A stretch of DNA of 64,000 bases from Planctomycetota bacterium (GTDB lineage Bacteria; Planctomycetota; Uabimicrobiia; Uabimicrobiales; Uabimicrobiaceae). Location: NCBI GenBank assembly GCA_029260735.1, contig JAJDCR010000033.1, positions 16,260 to 80,259 of the forward strand, in the 5' to 3' direction. The translations under genes and the position numbers were made by a program. Below are positions 1-8,409 of the stretch, piece after piece. A model generated the notes under the pieces. It saw nothing but the letters and a program-made list of their open reading frames with translations, was not told where the DNA came from and did no database searches. Each line of letters begins with the position of its first letter. The stretch's first letter is position 1.

Positions 1-122
1 CAAAGACGAATCTGTGTAGTTTATTTATTGCTTTTTAAAGATATACACCTTACACTGAATATATATCAATATTAATCACACACCTACTTGAAATATTTAA
101 AGATTAGTCCGGAGACAAAATA

Positions 123-746
123 ATGAGCAGTGTCCCTTTTCGTATAACAGCCATGGTATTCACTTTATTAATTTTGTTCTGTTTTGGGCCTATTCAAGCG
201 ACTATTCTTACCTTCGATGACGAAGGAGATTTTTTAACTGCTGCTGGGACAGTTTCTGTTGAAAGCTTTGAAAGTTCATCTGGCACGAACTTACTCGCCC
301 TAACGACTCCTAGTTTTCAACTCGACCACTCTAGCGGTTTTAGTGTTCTAAATTCTCCTAGTCCATTTGGAACTTTTGCCACCGATGGTGTTCGCTTCTT
401 AGAAGAATTAACAGTGCAACCCAATGAATTTCGTTTTCACAACTTCGTTTCTCCTCTAAGAGCATTTGGCCTCTTTATAACAGATTATGGAGATTTTGGT
501 TCGGCTCCTCTAACCCTGACCATCAACAATTCCCAAACCATTGTTATTGCAACCACAGGAGGTCTCGATGGCAATCTCCGGTATTTTGGAGTAGTTGCAA
601 ATGCTGGTGAAGAAATTATCGATATTCGTTTAACTAGCGATGATGCCATTGGTATCGATGAAGTGAGCTTTTCTTCTGCCGTTCCAGAGCCAAGTAGTTT
701 TCTTCTTTTAGGGGTAGCTGTACTGTTAATGGCACGAAAACGCTGA
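123..746 (+). CDS. PEP-CTERM sorting-domain exported protein
   Basis: A 207-residue exported protein of unknown ligand. Residues 1-26 form a signal peptide (Arg followed by a long hydrophobic run ending near IQA). The C-terminus has the exosortase sorting signature: VPEPSS, a hydrophobic helix (FLLLGVAVLLMA) and a final RKR. In characterised bacteria this tripartite tail is recognised by an exosortase and the protein is processed for envelope or extracellular-matrix display. The middle (30-185) is acidic and beta-rich with no motif I recognise. ATG 123 is preceded by GGAG about nine bases upstream. It stands alone and converges with the SLOG gene downstream. No exosortase gene is visible in the window. 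Confidence 0.85.
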   Translation: MSSVPFRITAMVFTLLILFCFGPIQATILTFDDEGDFLTAAGTVSVESFESSSGTNLLALTTPSFQLDHSSGFSVLNSPSPFGTFATDGVRFLEELTVQPNEFRFHNFVSPLRAFGLFITDYGDFGSAPLTLTINNSQTIVIATTGGLDGNLRYFGVVANAGEEIIDIRLTSDDAIGIDEVSFSSAVPEPSSFLLLGVAVLLMARKR

Positions 747-777
747 AGTTAGGACAAAAGCAATGAAGTATATACTG

Positions 778-1113
778 CTAAAAATAGACTATTTTCACTT
801 CTAAGCCTTTCTTTCGTGCCATATCAATAGTTGACTTTGTTCCTCTCGACTTTCCGTCCCAAAAAGCAATAATCATCTGGGAATCATTCACTATCTCTTG
901 GTTGCGAATAGGACCTGCCGACCGACCAAATTTTTCCCAATCGGCCAAAAATTCCTTTAAAGGGATATTATTTTCTTTAGCATATCTCGCCGCCAAAGCA
1001 TCCGCTCCCTTCGCTCCTCCTGAAACAACTTTGCTTATCTGAAAAGAACTAAGCTCTTTTTTCAGGAGATCATAGCCTTGAAAACTTCGACTTCCGACAA
1101 TTCCGACAATCAT
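778..1113 (-). CDS. YspA-like SLOG-family protein (DUF2493-like)
   Basis: A 111-residue single-domain protein. The N-terminal GIVGSRSF, the central SGGAKGADALAARYA and the later WEKFGRSAGPIRN are the signature of the cpYpsA/YspA SLOG family, a Rossmann-like nucleotide-binding fold related to DprA and LOG proteins. These are predicted to bind nucleotide-derived ligands and are common near mobile elements and conflict systems; the exact reaction is unknown. The full domain is present, so it is probably intact. AAGGA lies seven bases before ATG 1113. It is a single gene, convergent with the PEP-CTERM gene and upstream of the IS-associated repeats. Confidence 0.8.
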   Translation of the reverse strand: MIVGIVGSRSFQGYDLLKKELSSFQISKVVSGGAKGADALAARYAKENNIPLKEFLADWEKFGRSAGPIRNQEIVNDSQMIIAFWDGKSRGTKSTIDMARKKGLEVKIVYF

Positions 1114-1166
1114 AAAAATTCCTTTTTTTGGTGTAGGGTCTAGTGCATTTCTTTATGGGGCTGAAG

Positions 1167-1269
1167 TCTTACTTTTATACACATAATTTTGAAGTTATAG
1201 ATCATTACGTTAGGTTATCGAATACGTTGGAAACCCCGATGTTATCGGGGCCTGAGATATTACATCCCT
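1167..1269. repeat. Left arm of ~100-bp inverted repeat
   Basis: Roughly 100 bases here reappear inverted at 4151-4250. The inner ~60 bases, from the TTAGGTTATCGAATACGTTGG stretch through the hairpin CCCCGATGTTATCGGGG to ACATCCCT, are nearly identical; the outer ~40 bases match less well. The two arms bracket the transposase and the repeat cluster. They could be ends of a composite element or two copies of a dispersed palindromic repeat. Confidence 0.75.
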
Positions 1270-1387
1270 GCGCGGGGGTTTTGGAAGAATGAAGATCCAT
1301 ACAATTAGCCCATTTTTGAAAATAAAAAGTGGCATAAAAAGCCCAATTTTGTATTGTATAAAAGAAACAAAGCAAAAGGGGAAAAGT

Positions 1388-3172
1388 ATGGAAATATTCA
1401 ATGAACGAATAGATGATGTCCCTCTAATATTAGGGATATGCGAAAAAATGTCCATAAAAAAAAATATAGAGTCGAGTATAAAGACACATAAAAATCAAGA
1501 AGGATTATCAAATGGTGAGATAGTGATGGGGTGGATAGGGTATATACTATCGGAGGGAGATCACAGGAAATCTCATGTGTCAAGCTGGGCAGAGGGGAAA
1601 AAAAAATGCTTAGAAGGATTTTATGGTAAAGAAGTAAAAGGAGGGGAATTCTCTGATGAGCGGTTGACAGGAATATTGTCACAGCTAAGCGAAGATGGAA
1701 AGTGGGAAAAAATAGAAAAAGATTTATGGGAGGGTACGGTAGAAGTAATGCGCATGGGGAAAAGCAGTGAAAAAAGAGAAGGGGAAAGAGAAGTTTGGCT
1801 GGATGCAACAAGCGCAAGTTGTTATCACGAAAGAAATGATGAAGGTTTGTTGCAGTACTCGGGAAATCCAAAAGATGGTAGGCGAGATTTACCGCAAATA
1901 AAAATGATGATATCGGTAGATAAAAAATCAAGGAATACAATAGCAACGGACATAGTAGCGGGAAACAAAAACGATGACATTTTGTACTTACCGAATATAA
2001 AAAGAGTAAGAAAAATAGTACCAGAAGCAGGACAAAGAGGGCTATTGTACAGTGGTGATAGCAAAATGTCCTCATTATCGATTCGCTTAGATATAGCAAA
2101 AAACAATGAATGCTATCTCTGTCCATTGCAAATGAATACCAAAGGGAAAAAGAAAGACCTGAGTGATGGAATAGAACAAGCAATAAATGGGAAGGTAGAT
2201 CTAACAAAAATCTATAAAGAAAAAGGCGGAAACAAAGAGCAAATAGGTCATGGTTTTGAGTATGAAAAAGAGCAAGAAGTAGGGAAAGGCAAAGCAAAGT
2301 TCAAGTGGAAAGAAAGGCTACAAGTAATTTTTTCTCAAGCGTACTTCAAAGGAGAAAAGGAAAAACTTGATAGAAAAATAGAAAAAGGAATCAAAGAAAT
2401 TAAGCAAATCAAGGGGAAACAGGTTTTTCTCTCGAAAGAAGAAGAATCTCGCAAATATGTAGAGGAAAAAGTTGAAAAAATAAAAGCCAAATATTCACTG
2501 GAGAACTTGCTAAAGGTATCTTATCAAACTCATGCTAAAGAAAGAGAATATGAGCGAACAGAAAAGAGAAAGGGTAAAACTCGTGAAGGGAAATATACAC
2601 TCACTAAAATTAGAGTTCTACCTGAAAAAATAGAAGTTAACAGTAAAGAGCTAAAAGATTTATACGATAAAATGGGGTGGAGACTCTATGTAACCAATGC
2701 TCCCAGTGATCGACTATCCTTACAAGATGCTTATAATCACTACAGAGGCTCCCAGTTCATAGTTGAAAATAGCTTCCATATTTTAAAAGATAAGCCTATT
2801 GGCCTTACACCTATTTTTGTCTGGAAAGACGATCAAATTAAAGGACTCATGAGGTTGCTAACTCTTTGTCTAAAAATTTCATCTATTATATCCTCAAAAC
2901 TGCGACTTAGCTTAGAAGAAGAGGAAACTTCTCTCCAAGAGATATACCCCAGCCAACCTAAGAAAAAAACCTCTTCTCCTATGACCAAAACAGTTTTGAA
3001 TTTGTTTTATAGGCAAGATATTACTTTGACTTCTGTTTCTGTTGGTGATGAAGTGCATTGGGGAATCTCTCATATGTCTGATACTTGCAAGAAAATACTT
3101 CGCCATTTGAAAATCGAAAGTGTTTATGAGAACCTTTTAGCTGTATTCAATAATCAACGTACTCCGTTATAG
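1388..3172 (+). mobile_element. IS1634-type (IS4 superfamily) transposase
   Basis: A 594-residue DDE transposase. The N-terminal half carries the first catalytic Asp in VWLDATSASCY, followed by a GLLQYSGNPKDGRRDLPQ segment typical of IS1634-like enzymes. The middle has YSGDSKMSSL (second Asp), and the C-terminal part has YRGSQFIVENSFHILKD with the Glu-containing Y-(2)-R-(3)-E-like region. I chose ATG 1388 over an in-frame ATG at 1289 because AAAGGGG lies just upstream and the family's usual N-terminus (VPLILGICEKM) follows. The reading frame is intact, so it may be active. Exact terminal inverted repeats and target duplication could not be fixed, because both flanks are made of other repeats. 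Confidence 0.85.
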
Positions 3173-3411
3173 TTCCGAGTTTTTACCACAAATAACTCAT
3201 AAAACTGTCCTTATAACGTTTTTTTGGGGTTGATCACATCTCGATCACATCTCCGGCCAATGTTTTAGATAAAAAAATGTGAGGGAGGGCTTTGGCTCCT
3301 GCCGCGCCGGGGATGTGCTTAGCTCTTGCTATACTCGGCAGAAGCCTCGTTCGACTACTGTTGAAATAAGAGTAGAGAAGGTATTCACTGCAGAGCAGTG
3401 GGGGAACGTAG

Positions 3412-3431
3412 CCAGGGGTTTTAACCCCTGG
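3412..3431. repeat. Perfect 20-bp palindrome
   Basis: CCAGGGGTTTTAACCCCTGG is a perfect hairpin next to GAACGTAG. A related hairpin at 3540-3559 is followed by CTACGTGCC, and a truncated inverted copy is at 4252-4275. It appears to be a small dispersed palindrome family. Confidence 0.7.
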
Positions 3432-3480
3432 AAATAAAGAACACAGAAAATTTTGGTGCCGTAGGTACCAAGGGGATTAC

Positions 3481-3512
3481 TTGCCTTTGTACCTACTTGC
3501 CTTTGTACCTAC
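3481..3512. repeat. Tandem 16-bp repeat, two copies
   Basis: TTGCCTTTGTACCTAC occurs twice back to back. The second copy runs into ACGGCAC, which pairs with GTGCCGTAGGTACC at 3456-3469, so the unit also forms the right arm of a hairpin whose arm has duplicated. Confidence 0.75.
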
Positions 3513-3539
3513 GGCACGCTATTGTTTGTTCCTCTTGTT

Positions 3540-3559
3540 CCAGGGCATAAATGCCCTGG
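3540..3559. repeat. 20-bp palindrome related to 3412-3431
   Basis: CCAGGGCATAAATGCCCTGG has the same layout as the palindrome at 3412-3431, with CTACG adjacent on the opposite side. Confidence 0.65.
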
Positions 3560-3870
3560 CTACGTGCCTCAGTCGCTACGCGACCATAAATTAAAAGAAA
3601 TTTTTTATTTCAACAGTAGTCGAGCTAAAGCCCTCCAGGGAAGATGGTGATTAGAACGGTTTTAGATAAACTCAGTGGCCGAAGTTATGGCCAAGGCCGT
3701 TTTTTTCTATAACATTTTAGGTATTTACGAGCCTTCTTGCTTCTTCATTTTTGCAAACTAGTTCCAATGGGAAGCTAAATCTATAGCAATATTATGGATA
3801 TTTAAGCACATATTAATATATTTTCTATGGGCTACTGTTTGGGAATGAAATTCTCCTGAAAAGCGCGCTG

Positions 3871-4148
3871 CGGGATACCAATTGCGTATTAAGGTGGGTT
3901 AGTTTTATTCTAAGCAAATATTATTTGCGTTGGGTTTTAGTGGTATTAATCGTATCCAGAAATGTTTTATTATCGCGGATTGTTACGCCAGATTTCCCTT
4001 GGCGATATACGGGATTGTTTTGATAATTATGTATGGCTACCTACGCTTAAACAAATCTAATGTACCGCAATTATACCACTCAAACCTAACATTAATGGCA
4101 TTTGCTTAGAATAAAACTAACCTATCTTAATGCACAATTGGTATCCCG
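3871..4148. mobile_element. MITE-like 278-bp imperfect palindrome
   Basis: The ends are CGGGATACCAATTG and its inverse CAATTGGTATCCCG. The arms continue with about 50 bases of good complementarity (ATTAAG, GGTTAGTTTTATTCTAAGCAAAT) and weaker pairing further in, leaving a unique centre near 3970-4040. It contains no ORF. Size and structure fit a miniature inverted-repeat element. No clear target duplication was seen and no second copy occurs in the window. Confidence 0.6.
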
Positions 4149-4150
4149 AT

Positions 4151-4250
4151 AGGGATGTAATATGACAGGCCCCGATAACATCGGGGTTTCCAACGTATTC
4201 GATAACCTAACGCAATCATATCAAGAAGTTAATCTTGTGTATAAAAGTAA
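4151..4250. repeat. Right arm of ~100-bp inverted repeat
   Basis: This is the inverse of 1167-1269, including the AGGGATGTAAT edge, the CCCCGATAACATCGGGG hairpin and the trailing TGTGTATAAAAGTAAG. Confidence 0.75.
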
Positions 4251-4333
4251 GGGTTAAAACCCCTGGCTACGTTCCCCACTGCTCCGCAGTGAAGACCTTC
4301 TCTATTCTTACTTCAACAGTAGGCTTTGGCCCC

Positions 4334-5518
4334 TTACTTTAGCCTAGCGCCGACAACCTCCAAGATCCCCTGGGCTATCTCCTCCTTAGAACTCTCTTCT
4401 CGAATGACCCCTTCTTTCCCGATAATATAGGCCCGGTGCGTCTCTCGCATCTCTTCTGCCCGGTTTGCTACTACTATTTGGTAGCCTTTACCAATGCGAC
4501 TTTGGGCAATAGCGAGAAGTTCTTCTCGGCTAACTTGGTCTTCGTACTTGAAGGTGACCATAAATAAATCAGGAAAATTCTGGCGAACTTGTTCGATGAT
4601 TTTGGTCGTCGGCTTGAGGGGGATACTTTTCCAATCTTGGCCGGAGGGTATTTTCCCGCTTACGTATTCACTGGGAACATAGTCTGCGACTGCAGCGGAA
4701 AAAATTCCCACTTGGTATTCCTGCTTAAGAGCCTCTAGAATTTTTTTTTGGTATTGGAAAAAATCTTCAAAATAGACAGGGTTTAAAAAGGAGGGGACGG
4801 GAGTGAGGGGATTTCCTAAAAGGAGATGGACGAAAGCTCCTTGCTCATAGGCGTTTGTCGCTATACCAATGGCCAAGCTTCCGGTGAACTTGTTTGTGAT
4901 AAAACGAAGGTCGTCTATTTTTCCGGGAGTAGGGCCTCCTGTTATGAGGATTTTTTTCCCTTTCAGAGGGGAATTGCTCAATTGACGGCAAACTTGAGCA
5001 GTAATTGTCTCTAAATCAGGAAACTTAGCCTTTTCTTCTTCCATTTTAGGAGGGATTATCTCTATTCCCCACTGAGAGGCTTGGCTTAGATTTTTTTGGA
5101 GGAAGGGATTGTTGAATAGAGATTCATGCATGGTAGGGACTAAGAGTAAAGGTTTCTTCTGGCCAAGAGCACTCGCGGCCATTGTTGTCAGAGGAGAATC
5201 GGCAATCCCGGAGAAAATTTTATTAATCGTGTTGAGAGTCGCGGGAGCGATAAGGACAAGATCTTGCCCGCAAATGTGCTCTGCTTGTCCGCTAAAATTT
5301 GCCATGACTTCTTGGGTGCTCGCCCATTCCAGCGCAGCTTTACCGACAAAATCAAAAGTATTTGGGCTAACAAAAACTTTTACCTCTGCTCCAAATCGCC
5401 GCAACTCACGGATCAGCTTAGGCGCTTCGATTGCAGCAATTCCTCCGCTCACTCCTAAGGCAATGCTTTTTCCCTGCAAGTAATTTTTCTTTTGTTTAAC
5501 GCGTAAATCTGTATTCAT
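4334..5518 (-). CDS. coaBC: CoaBC: phosphopantothenoylcysteine decarboxylase / synthetase
   Basis: A bifunctional enzyme of coenzyme A synthesis (394 residues). It joins cysteine to 4'-phosphopantothenate (CTP-dependent) and decarboxylates the product to 4'-phosphopantetheine. The N-terminal flavodoxin-like CoaC half shows GVSGGIAA, AEHICGQDLVLIAPAT and the VPTMHE variant of the PAMN/PAMH loop. The C-terminal CoaB half shows GKKILITGGPTPGKIDDLRF, SAAVADYVPS and the LKPTTKII motif. ATG 5518 is preferred over an upstream in-frame ATG at 5587 because it forms an ATGA overlap with the preceding NRDE gene, indicating translational coupling. The decarboxylase HES-type loop differs from the E. coli Asn form but occurs in other lineages. 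Identification is confident. Confidence 0.93.
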   Translation of the reverse strand: MNTDLRVKQKKNYLQGKSIALGVSGGIAAIEAPKLIRELRRFGAEVKVFVSPNTFDFVGKAALEWASTQEVMANFSGQAEHICGQDLVLIAPATLNTINKIFSGIADSPLTTMAASALGQKKPLLLVPTMHESLFNNPFLQKNLSQASQWGIEIIPPKMEEEKAKFPDLETITAQVCRQLSNSPLKGKKILITGGPTPGKIDDLRFITNKFTGSLAIGIATNAYEQGAFVHLLLGNPLTPVPSFLNPVYFEDFFQYQKKILEALKQEYQVGIFSAAVADYVPSEYVSGKIPSGQDWKSIPLKPTTKIIEQVRQNFPDLFMVTFKYEDQVSREELLAIAQSRIGKGYQIVVANRAEEMRETHRAYIIGKEGVIREESSKEEIAQGILEVVGARLK

Positions 5519-6282
5519 TTTCTCTCTTCTTTCCAATGAAAGTGTATGGTCCTCTGTTCTTTCTGAGGAGAAAAAGTTCTTTCCCAAAAGTCTAAGTTTC
5601 CCTCTTTATCCCAAAGAGCGACAGTGGAGCACCGAGTGCCATAGAGAGGAGCGCAAATAAAAATGGAAGAGAGGAGCTTTTCCCAGTCTTTTTTGATATT
5701 TGTTTGGGGAAGTTTCTCCTCGGGAGCTTTCTCTTCGTTCGCTAAGAAATTCAAAATTTTCTCAAAGTCAGGCTTCGAGAAATTAAGCTCTTCAGATAGA
5801 TATTCTTTTCCTCGAACTACTTTGGGCCAAGGAGTATTCAGAAGGTGATTGCTTAAACCATAGATACCTGGAGATAATTTCTCTGCCTCCTTATTGCTTT
5901 GGTTAGAGTAATACCAAAGTTCTTTCCTGTCTCCAAAAATCAGATTAAATCCATTATAAGAAGGGCCATTTTCTTGGAGCCAGTGAGCGAAAGTTTTTTG
6001 AGAGCCATTGCTTTTTAAAAATTTGACCGCCAGCTCTCCTCGAGAAGGGGCATTTTTTTTGTCGGATTGTTTACCGTCTCGATAATTGGTAATGGCGGCA
6101 AATTTTCCCTCTCGGTGAAACCCTAGCCAGGTCCCCTTTTCTTTTTCATCTTGGCCAGCAAGAATTTCTTCGGGCCAGATATAAGCGGATCTACTTGGTC
6201 TTTCGTAGAATTCATCGCGATTAGCGGCCAGAATAAGAGGATATTCTGGATGGACTTGGTAGGCAAAGAGAATCAAGCACAT
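5515..6282 (-). CDS. NRDE (TANGO2-like) family protein
   Basis: A 255-residue member of the NRDE family, related to eukaryotic TANGO2 and predicted to have an Ntn-hydrolase fold. The protein begins MCLILFAYQ, and Cys2 would become the N-terminal nucleophile; the family-naming NRDE is at residues 21-24. WPEEILAGQDEKEKGTWLG and FAAITNYRDG are also typical. ATG 6282 is preferred over one 90 bases upstream because GGAGGT lies six to seven bases before it and the family requires Met-Cys at the start. The biological substrate is not established. It is the first gene of a two-gene operon and overlaps coaBC by four bases. Confidence 0.88.
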   Translation of the reverse strand: MCLILFAYQVHPEYPLILAANRDEFYERPSRSAYIWPEEILAGQDEKEKGTWLGFHREGKFAAITNYRDGKQSDKKNAPSRGELAVKFLKSNGSQKTFAHWLQENGPSYNGFNLIFGDRKELWYYSNQSNKEAEKLSPGIYGLSNHLLNTPWPKVVRGKEYLSEELNFSKPDFEKILNFLANEEKAPEEKLPQTNIKKDWEKLLSSIFICAPLYGTRCSTVALWDKEGNLDFWERTFSPQKEQRTIHFHWKEERK

Positions 6283-6456
6283 TTTTGACCTCCATCTATC
6301 GACACAAGAAGACATTAAAATTTCGTTTATTTTTCTCTTCATTCTAAAGCTTTCTTTCCATAAGAGAAACATAAATTTTTCTGGATTTTTTTCTGAAAAA
6401 AAGTATGATAGAAAGATCTATAAATATATACATTTCCTCTGTTTTATTAGAAAAAA

Positions 6457-6490
6457 GATCTATTTTCCAAAAATAATTAAAAAATAGATC
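6457..6490. promoter_or_regulatory. Operator-like palindrome upstream of protease
   Basis: GATCTATTTT (6457-6466) and AAAATAGATC (6481-6490) are perfect 10-base arms around a 14-base AT-rich loop, ending 18 bases before the protease ATG. A third AGATCTA half-site is at 6414-6420. It could be an operator for the divergent gap or an mRNA leader hairpin. Confidence 0.4.
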
Positions 6491-6508
6491 CATGGGAGAT
6501 CAGAAACT

Positions 6509-8113
6509 ATGATAAAAAAGAATTTCCTCGTTTTCGTTTTGCTTGCTTTCCTCTTTACTAGCTATAGCTCCGCTCAATGCTATTTAGGGCGAAATCTACA
6601 GAAAAAACTAGATCAAAACGAAAAAGAAATACCTGTTATCGTTGTCTTTAAGAAAAGTGTTCGAGTCAAAAATGCTCTTCAACTAAGTACCTTTAGCACT
6701 GAGCCTGATCAAGCTCGAAAGCAAATCAAGAGATACCTAGAGCAACAAAACGCTCATGAACAAGGTTTTATCACTTCTCTTTGTGACCGTATGAAGCAAG
6801 CGAAGAAAATTCAAAAAGCAGAGGGCTTTTGGCTCATCAATGCGATGACCGTAAAAGCAGACTCTAGCGCCATTGAAGAGTTGTCTGCTCAAGGTGAAAT
6901 TGCTCAAATTATTTTGGACGTTCCTCGCTTAATGATCAATCCTCGCAAAAGTGAGCTTTCTACTCTTGCCGAAATCCCAGAAGACTGGGGAGTTGATTTT
7001 ATTCGCTCTCAAGAAGCCAACCGCAATGGTTTTACAGGACAAGGAGTTAAAGTCGCCGTTGTTGATACGGGAGTTGCTCCTCATACCGAATTAGAAGGTC
7101 GTCTTCTCAGTGACAAAGGAAAGTCCTTTGTCGATGGAGAAGAAGACTCTGTTGACTTAAACGGCCACGGAACTCACTGTGCTGGAACTGTTGCCGGAAA
7201 CCGTTTCGGAGTAGCCCCAGGAGCCCAAATTATTCCGATTAAAGTATTGGGAGCTTCTGGCTTTGGTACTTTTACAGGTATCATGGAAGGAGTGCAACAC
7301 GCTGTAGCCGAGGGAGCTCAAGTAATTAGTATGAGCTTAGGAGGACGCGCTTCTGTCGAGATTAGTCCTTTAGAAACCGTCATTGAAGAAGCGATTGACG
7401 CAGGAGTAGTTTGTGTGATTGCAGCAGGCAACGAAGGCCCTGGCTCTCAAACTATTGCTAGTCCAGGTGCATTGGTTCGAGCGATTACAGTCGGAGCCAA
7501 TGATATAGAAGGCGAAATCGCGGGATTCAGTAGCCGTGGACCCACTATTCGAGGAGACGAAAAACCAGATTTGAGTGCTCCTGGTGTGGATATCACTTCT
7601 GCTTCTACCGATGGACAAAGTTTTGCTAAGCTTTCGGGAACTTCTATGGCAACTCCTCACGTTGCTGGCCTGGTTGCTCTTTTGCTCGAAAAAAAATCGC
7701 AACTCACTCACGATCAAATCAAAAAGATTTTGATGGAAACAAGCCGAGGAAAAGAAGAGGTCAATGTTTTCGGAGCAGGAATCGTTGATGCAGTAGACGC
7801 TCTGACGGCACTAGATGACCCTAGTGGAGAAGAAGAAAGTTTACCAGCCCATCTTTTTAATCAAAAGAAAATTAAACGCGACTTGCGCCAAGGCATTCAA
7901 AAGTTAATGAAGAAACAGAAGAAATTTTTTCGTGTAGAAATCAAAGATGTTTCTCTCAATCCTTTGCAGGTAGTTTCGGTTCTTCGCGTTCAAATAACCC
8001 ATAAAAAAACGAAAAAAAGTGAAACTTTACGTTTAGAAATGGTTCTACAAAGTAAGAAATGGGTTCTGACGAAAGAAAGTAAACAAGAAGTCCAAAAGTT
8101 CATTGGGCAGTAA
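6509..8113 (+). CDS. Secreted subtilisin-like serine protease (S8)
   Basis: A 534-residue secreted peptidase. Residues 1-22 are a signal peptide. Residues 40-150 look like an inhibitor I9-type prodomain (VIVVFKK, then a DVPRL-like end), which would act as an intramolecular chaperone and be cleaved. The peptidase domain has all three catalytic motifs in order: Asp near 185 (VAVVDTGV), His near 222 (NGHGTHCAGTVAG) and Ser near 379 (SGTSMATPHVAG), with the oxyanion Asn in AAGNEGPG. A C-terminal extension (440-534) is Lys-rich and unassigned. GGGAG precedes the ATG. It is monocistronic with a strong terminator downstream. Confidence 0.93.
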   Translation: MIKKNFLVFVLLAFLFTSYSSAQCYLGRNLQKKLDQNEKEIPVIVVFKKSVRVKNALQLSTFSTEPDQARKQIKRYLEQQNAHEQGFITSLCDRMKQAKKIQKAEGFWLINAMTVKADSSAIEELSAQGEIAQIILDVPRLMINPRKSELSTLAEIPEDWGVDFIRSQEANRNGFTGQGVKVAVVDTGVAPHTELEGRLLSDKGKSFVDGEEDSVDLNGHGTHCAGTVAGNRFGVAPGAQIIPIKVLGASGFGTFTGIMEGVQHAVAEGAQVISMSLGGRASVEISPLETVIEEAIDAGVVCVIAAGNEGPGSQTIASPGALVRAITVGANDIEGEIAGFSSRGPTIRGDEKPDLSAPGVDITSASTDGQSFAKLSGTSMATPHVAGLVALLLEKKSQLTHDQIKKILMETSRGKEEVNVFGAGIVDAVDALTALDDPSGEEESLPAHLFNQKKIKRDLRQGIQKLMKKQKKFFRVEIKDVSLNPLQVVSVLRVQITHKKTKKSETLRLEMVLQSKKWVLTKESKQEVQKFIGQ

Positions 8114-8189
8114 AGACCCTCTTGTTTTCAGAATATTGGTATTGAGGTTACCAGAGCAAATTTTTTTTCTGCGATAATCTCTCCCAACA

Positions 8190-8229
8190 AAAAAGTCTCT
8201 TAGGCCCCCTAGCTTAAGAGACTTTTTTT
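8190..8229 (+). terminator. Rho-independent terminator of the protease gene
   Basis: AAAAAGTCTCTTA (8190-8202) pairs perfectly with TAAGAGACTTTTT (8215-8227), followed by further T residues. It lies 77 bases after the protease stop. Confidence 0.85.
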
Positions 8230-8239
8230 ATTGGTGAGC

Positions 8240-8383
8240 TATCAAAAGTTTTTGGACATTTTAGTTTGCTCTTTTGATCCCTGACTTCGGCACTCATCAA
8301 TTAAAGAAAAGGACTATATAATTTCTTCGTTTCTTGTCAGAAATCAAAATTTCTAATCTAAAATTGTCCAAAAATTTTTGATA
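8240..8383. repeat. Inverted repeat, ~144 bp, before the channel-like gene
   Basis: TATCAAAAGTTTTTGGACATT (8240-8260) is mirrored, with one substitution and one insertion, at 8359-8383. A shorter version of the same hairpin is at 18002-18041. The inside is non-coding. It may be a small non-autonomous element; the interval 8114-8409 otherwise holds only the terminator. Confidence 0.55.
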
Positions 8384-8409
8384 ACCCACTTGCCTATAAG
8401 GAAAATAAC

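Larger units (their letters stand above)
3173..4333. repeat. Gene-free cluster of nested palindromic repeats
   Basis: No gene is visible in this 1.16-kb stretch. It is a patchwork of inverted repeats. A GGAGGGCTTT...CTACTGTTGAAATAA module occurs at 3284-3370 and inverted at 3604-3636. A module with TACTGTTGAA, GAGAAGGT, CACTGC, GAACGTAGCCAGGGG at 3356-3431 recurs inverted at 4252-4322. Hairpins lie at 3412-3431 and 3540-3559. A tandem 16-mer is at 3481-3512 and a long palindrome at 3871-4148. The pattern suggests repeated nested insertion of small non-autonomous elements. Confidence 0.75.

Noticed and set aside
1398..2297. 299-codon open frame antisense to the transposase
   Set aside because: Low-complexity Leu/Phe/Ser translation with no family match, no ribosome site, and it lies entirely opposite a well-supported transposase.
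5109..5483. 124-codon frame opposite coaBC
   Set aside because: Lies entirely antisense to conserved CoaC motifs and shows no recognisable domain.
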